From Pseudomonadota bacterium (lineage in GTDB: Bacteria; Pseudomonadota; Alphaproteobacteria; Paracaedibacterales; CAIULA01), in NCBI GenBank assembly GCA_021804455.1, contig JAJZHT010000068.1:1-6526 (forward strand): a stretch of 6,526 bases of DNA, read 5' to 3'. Below, one piece after another: positions 5,656 through 6,526 of this stretch. The translations under genes and the position numbers were made by a program. The notes under the pieces are model-generated. The model was not told the origin of the DNA. It saw only the letters and a list, made by a program, of their open reading frames with translations, and made no database searches. Within the stretch, counting starts at the first letter, position 1, and every line of letters begins with the position of its first letter.

Positions 5656-6183
5656 CTAAAGAGTCACAATTTCTTTTTTATTCTTTTTAAACTTTTGGGC
5701 TTTTTCGATCAACATTTGCCTTTTAATTTTTGACAAATGGTCCACATAGAGAATGCCATCTAAGTGGTCAATTTCATGTTGTAAACAAACAGAGGCCCAA
5801 TCATGAAAATCTTTTTCTTGCTGTCTGTTATCTTGATCTAAATACCGCAATCGAATTGAAACAAACCGTTCAACAAGAGCACTTTGACCTGGGACAGACA
5901 AGCACGCCTCCCAATTTTTTTGGGTTTCCTTAGAACGCCAAATAATTTCTGGATTGGCTATTTTTAAAGGCCCAAGACCAGGGGCATGTTCCTCTAAATC
6001 TAAAACCAAAACACGCTTATGAATTCCCACTTGCGTCGCTGCCAGTCCTGCCCCATCGTCGCTATACATTGTTTCTAGCATGTCCTTCATTAAACAACGA
6101 ATATCATCATCCACCGCCACCACAGGTAAAGCCTTACTACGCAAGCGTAGATCAGGAACTGTTAAAACTGTTAAGTGTGCCAT
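5656..6183 (-). CDS. def: Peptide deformylase
   Basis: Def removes the formyl group from the N-terminal methionine of new proteins; it is a cytoplasmic metalloenzyme. The 175-residue protein has the three family motifs: GAGLAATQ (44-51, Gln51), motif II as EACLS (92-96, metal ligand Cys94) and HEIDH (136-140, ligands His136 and His140, catalytic Glu137). Motif II normally reads EGCLS, so Gly is replaced by Ala at 93, a conservative change that keeps the cysteine. The C-terminus is lysine-rich (about 164-171). Start ATG 6181-6183 gives a normal length but has no clear Shine-Dalgarno. The ftsZ stop lies just 11 bp upstream on the same strand, so translation may be coupled to ftsZ. Its usual partner fmt is next downstream, separated by a long gap. 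All catalytic residues are present and activity is expected. Confidence 0.96.
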   Translation of the reverse strand: MAHLTVLTVPDLRLRSKALPVVAVDDDIRCLMKDMLETMYSDDGAGLAATQVGIHKRVLVLDLEEHAPGLGPLKIANPEIIWRSKETQKNWEACLSVPGQSALVERFVSIRLRYLDQDNRQQEKDFHDWASVCLQHEIDHLDGILYVDHLSKIKRQMLIEKAQKFKKNKKEIVTL

Positions 6184-6194
6184 AGAACAAGACT

Positions 6195-6383
6195 TTACTG
6201 ATTTCCCCGCCGTAAAAAGGCAGGAATATCAAGAAGATCATTCTCTGTATTTTCCTCAACATTCTTGGTTTTGGTGGGTTGTTCTGTGACAGAAGCGGCT
6301 TGTGAACGCTGTCTGCTGACTCCTGTAAAGCGCTCAAATAAAGAAGGAGACCGTTTTCTTTCAGGTGTTGAAGGCGGCACCAT
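6195..6383 (-). CDS. ftsZ: C-terminal fragment of cell-division protein FtsZ (5' part missing)
   Basis: Only the last 60 or so residues remain. SLFERFTG (positions 14-21 of the open frame) and the terminal DIPAFLRRGNQ (52-62) match the variable linker end and the conserved C-terminal peptide of FtsZ, the tubulin-like GTPase of the division ring. That peptide binds FtsA and other tethering proteins. The GTPase domain is absent. The true frame runs rightward only to the composition change near 6364-6384, and an in-frame TAG lies at 6387-6389. The ATG at 6381-6383 belongs to the junction and is not a real start. The gene ends in TAA at 6195-6197, 11 bp before def. The truncation looks like an assembly join, but a genuine disruption cannot be excluded. 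Identity rests on the short C-terminal motif and is strong for that reason. Confidence 0.85.
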   Translation of the reverse strand: MVPPSTPERKRSPSLFERFTGVSRQRSQAASVTEQPTKTKNVEENTENDLLDIPAFLRRGNQ

Positions 6384-6526
6384 CCCCTACAAGCCCGAAG
6401 CCCTGAAGGTGCGCGACGCCAACAAGGCCAAGGCCATCGAGGCCGATCCGGAAGTGCGCTGCTATCTGCCGGGCGTGCCGCGGGCCAACTACATGAGCCT
6501 GCCGTTCCAGATCCTGCAGTCCGACA
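6376..6526 (+). CDS. Internal fragment of an unrelated high-G+C protein, open at the right edge
   Basis: A plus-strand frame is open from the junction to the window edge with no start of its own. It reads GTIPYKPEAL near its beginning, then DPEVRCYLPGVPR (about residues 26-38) and YMSLPFQILQ (41-50). Its codons mostly end in G or C, and bases 6381-6526 are about 65% G+C (95 of 146 by hand count), unlike everything to the left. From memory the DPE-CYLPGVPR pattern resembles conserved hypothetical secreted proteins of high-G+C soil bacteria; I cannot verify this or give a function. The frame stays open to the left into the ftsZ tail, but that part is antisense and not part of this protein. It probably comes from another genome. 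Confidence 0.6.

Noticed and set aside
6152..6337. Minus-strand open frame spanning the ftsZ end and def start
   Set aside because: It is out of frame with the FtsZ C-terminal peptide and with Def, both of which are clearly the coding frames there.
1..6526. CRISPR array, insertion sequence, tRNA or rRNA gene, defence system
   Set aside because: I saw no regularly spaced long repeats, no transposase motifs, no cloverleaf or rRNA-like stretch, and no defence-type genes in either strand.

Overview
The window (6,526 bp) is compact bacterial chromosome of moderately low G+C, ending in about 145 bp of foreign-looking, high-G+C sequence. It carries core housekeeping genes. Two signs point to an alphaproteobacterium: the threonine dehydratase is the roughly 430-residue form with one C-terminal ACT domain, and there are perfect TTAA-N7-TTAAC (CtrA-type) boxes in front of fmt. 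The base composition would suit a lineage such as Holosporales or a relative. That narrower placement is a guess and cannot be proven from this sequence alone.

Layout, left to right. trmB (tRNA m7G46 methyltransferase) is on the minus strand. Divergent from it, on the plus strand, a small Pro/Ser-rich protein of unknown function is followed closely by fabD and fabG; the 18-19 bp gaps suggest one transcription unit. The usual next genes of this cluster, acpP and fabF, are absent. After a 115-bp gap with a good sigma-70-type promoter comes a threonine dehydratase gene (ilvA/tdcB-like). It converges on fmt, with weak AT-rich hairpins between the two stop codons. On the minus strand, transcribed right to left, lie the 3' end of ftsZ, then def 11 bp later, then a 323-bp non-coding gap, then fmt.

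How the genes work together. FabD and FabG supply malonyl-ACP and reduce 3-ketoacyl-ACP in fatty-acid synthesis. Fmt formylates initiator Met-tRNA, and Def removes that formyl group from new proteins, so they act at opposite ends of the same cycle. TrmB modifies tRNA. FtsZ builds the division ring.

The most unusual native region is the def-fmt gap. It holds four TTAA half-sites spaced about one helical turn apart (11, 10, 11 bp), which form two perfect CtrA-type boxes over the likely fmt promoter. It also holds a strong G+C-rich hairpin with no U-tract on either side. The clearest anomaly is near 6364-6389. The ftsZ frame stops being FtsZ there and meets a stop codon. A plus-strand frame of about 65% G+C takes over and codes for part of an unrelated protein. 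This looks like a chimeric assembly join or a recent insertion. I found no convincing new defence, mobile or RNA system.
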